Assembly: GCA_002338515.1 (NCBI GenBank)
Contig: DDIL01000036.1
Location: 1 to 6,287 of the forward strand
DNA length: 6,287 nt
Reading direction: 5' to 3'
Origin: Glaciecola sp. UBA1851
Lineage (GTDB): Bacteria > Pseudomonadota > Gammaproteobacteria > Enterobacterales > Alteromonadaceae
Below are positions 5,650-6,287 of this stretch, in pieces. Every line of letters starts with the position of its first letter. Position 1 is the first letter of the stretch. Below the pieces are notes generated by a model. The model did no database searches and was not told the DNA's origin. It saw only the letters and a program-made list of their open reading frames with translations. Position numbers and translations under genes: made by a program.

Positions 5650-5979
5650 ATGAAGTTCATTCTAGCAATACTATTAGCCGCCATCAGTTTTTATACATTT
5701 GCGCAAACAGAAAAAAGAAAACTTGTAAGAGATGTAAATATTGGGCCTACATTTCAATATGCAGTTAAATGTATGAAAAGTGGTGAGTCTGCTTTAGCTA
5801 GTAGCGATAGTAGTAATTTCAATATTGCTGCTTTCAATGGTGAGTTTAGAGAGGACAAAGTGGAGTATTGGACAGAAAAGAACAATGCAGTAACTAAACG
5901 AACTATTAGTACTGACAAAATTGTAGATGTTACTCCTATTAACAATAAGGGTTGCTTTATTATTAAGTTTAAAGATTAA
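5650..5979 (+). CDS. Small exported protein of unknown function
   Basis: A 109-residue protein with a Sec signal peptide: K2, a hydrophobic core at 3-17 and a probable cut after A18 (YTFA then QTEK). The mature part is about 91 residues, hydrophilic, with alternating hydrophobic residues suggesting a small beta-rich domain, and with only two cysteines, C41 and C102, near its ends, so that one disulfide could close the fold. I recognise no family or catalytic motif. The ATG has an excellent ribosome site, AAAAGGGGA ending at 5643, six bases upstream, and a plausible promoter just before it. The periplasm or the exterior is the likely location; the absence of a Cys after the signal peptide rules out a lipoprotein. 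The base composition and codon use match the bacterial genes to the left, so it is on the native side of the right-end junction. Confidence 0.7.
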   Translation: MKFILAILLAAISFYTFAQTEKRKLVRDVNIGPTFQYAVKCMKSGESALASSDSSNFNIAAFNGEFREDKVEYWTEKNNAVTKRTISTDKIVDVTPINNKGCFIIKFKD

Positions 5980-6002
5980 TTTAGTTCGCCCCATTGCTAT
6001 TT

Positions 6003-6030
6003 GGCGTTCAAGTTGAACGCCGAAACTTGA
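6003..6030 (+). repeat. Perfect 9+1+9 inverted repeat overlapping a second stem
   Basis: GGCGTTCAA (6003-6011) and TTGAACGCC (6013-6021) are perfect inverted copies around one G. TCAAGTT (6008-6014) can instead pair with AACTTGA (6024-6030), so the two stems exclude each other. The element lies 24 bases after the small exported-protein gene. Neither strand has a T-run after the stem, so it is a poor intrinsic terminator; an operator-like site or a terminator of weak type remain possible. Confidence 0.5.
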
Positions 6031-6108
6031 GCCTTTATACAAATCCATTTGATACCCATATAGAAATCTAACGTACCATACCATCATGTTGATAAACTCA
6101 TCAGCTCC

Positions 6109-6287
6109 ATGAGGAAGACGATGACGATGATTATGAAGATGAAGACGATGATTGCACAACATCGCGTCGCTCGGCGGTCCTTCTCGACGGGCCCTGTGGC
6201 AGTTGCTTATGAATTCAAGGTGGACTCGGGAGAGGTGCGACGAGATGAAGCGCAAGTCGCTTTGGCGGCAAAATTCGATGCCCTGCA
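6109..6287 (+). CDS. N-terminus of AFG1/ZapE-like ATPase with mitochondrial-type presequence (3' partial, probably eukaryotic)
   Basis: The frame opens after a stop at 6061-6063 and runs off the window end; from the first ATG it gives 59 residues. Residues 28-59 contain GPVAVAYEFKVDSG (28-41) followed by EVRRDEAQVALAAKFDAL, the pattern that opens AFG1 (LACE1) and ZapE ATPases: Gly-Pro, Tyr, a short helix, SG, an acidic D-x-x-Q and a Leu-rich helix ahead of the Walker A, which lies beyond the window. The preceding part is basic and lacks acidic residues, with HRVARRSFSTGP around 18-29, a classic mitochondrial cleavage context (R-x-F-S). Bacterial ZapE proteins have no such extension. The base composition is also foreign, about 58% G+C over the last 135 bases. 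I infer a eukaryotic nuclear gene for a mitochondrial quality-control ATPase. The start is uncertain: ATGs at codons 1, 5, 7, 9, 11 and 14 are all possible, and no ribosome site is seen. Confidence 0.55.
   Translation, partial: MRKTMTMIMKMKTMIAQHRVARRSFSTGPVAVAYEFKVDSGEVRRDEAQVALAAKFDAL
6111..6152 (+). repeat. Imperfect GAN-triplet low-complexity tract
   Basis: A run of fourteen triplets that are nearly all GAA, GAC, GAG or GAT (one TAT). In frame from 6111 it would encode an acidic run, but that frame has a stop 16 bases upstream and ends at a TGA near 6208. In the AFG1-like frame the same bases read as a Met/Thr/Lys-rich stretch. It may be 5' untranslated sequence if that gene starts at its later ATG (6148). 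Such tracts are common in eukaryotic DNA and are unlike anything else in the window. Confidence 0.6.

Noticed and set aside
5754..5945. A 63-codon minus-strand frame inside the small exported-protein gene
   Set aside because: It is antisense to a gene with a signal peptide, ribosome site and promoter.
6111..6208. An acidic Glu/Asp-rich peptide in the frame starting at 6111
   Set aside because: It has no start codon, has a stop just upstream, and ends at a TGA; the AFG1-like frame explains the same bases better.
5794..6255. A 153-codon open frame on the minus strand across the right end
   Set aside because: It overlaps the well-supported exported-protein gene and the suspected junction, its sequence changes character midway (His/Arg-rich, then Lys/Ile/Ser-rich), and it has no recognisable domain. 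It is a shadow.
6283..6287. The window ends in CTGCA, as if cut at a PstI site, which might explain the foreign DNA by cloning
   Set aside because: Five bases at an arbitrary window edge are not evidence; the next base is not visible.

Overview
The window is mostly AT-rich chromosomal DNA of a Gram-negative bacterium. A TonB energy transducer, Sec signal peptides, an ECF sigma factor and a TonB-box-like motif of the type used by Alteromonadales TonB-dependent receptors suggest a marine gammaproteobacterium near Colwellia, Pseudoalteromonas or Glaciecola. That placement is inference from gene style and composition; no rRNA or marker gene is present.

Layout. (1) Bases 1-840 hold the C-terminal part of an NCS1 / cytosine-permease-type transporter, cut by the window start. 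(2) Bases 958-1370, same strand, hold two small genes: a 66-aa peptide with a textbook double-glycine leader and a Gly/Ala-rich hydrophobic core (class II bacteriocin or microcin type), and a 61-aa two-helix membrane protein in the position of an immunity protein. A hairpin at 1398-1433 follows. (3) Bases 1470-4081, minus strand, look like one four-gene transcription unit, read from 4081 downwards: a small exported protein with a TonB-box-like segment just after its signal peptide, a TonB protein, an ECF sigma factor, and a single-pass membrane protein that overlaps the sigma gene by four bases and is probably its anti-sigma factor. (4) A 338-base divergent intergenic region (4082-4419) carries two copies of a 9-base direct repeat. 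(5) Bases 4420-5574 encode a DUF819 (YjcL-like) polytopic membrane protein, followed by a small exported protein of unknown function (5650-5979) with its own plausible sigma-70 promoter. (6) From somewhere after 5980 the character changes. The last 135 bases are about 58% G+C and an open frame from 6109 to the end reads as a mitochondrial-type presequence followed by the N-terminus of an AFG1/ZapE-family ATPase. This looks eukaryotic, and the simplest explanation is a chimeric contig end.

How the genes may work together. The minus-strand cluster resembles a cell-surface signalling or regulon module in which an envelope signal releases a sigma factor from its membrane partner, with a dedicated TonB and a small TonB-contacting exported protein encoded ahead of it. 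The bacteriocin-like pair is convergent with this unit; no ABC/C39-peptidase exporter lies in the window, so export would depend on genes elsewhere. The three most interesting items are the bacteriocin-like pair, the TonB-box/TonB/ECF/anti-sigma unit, and the foreign-looking right end.
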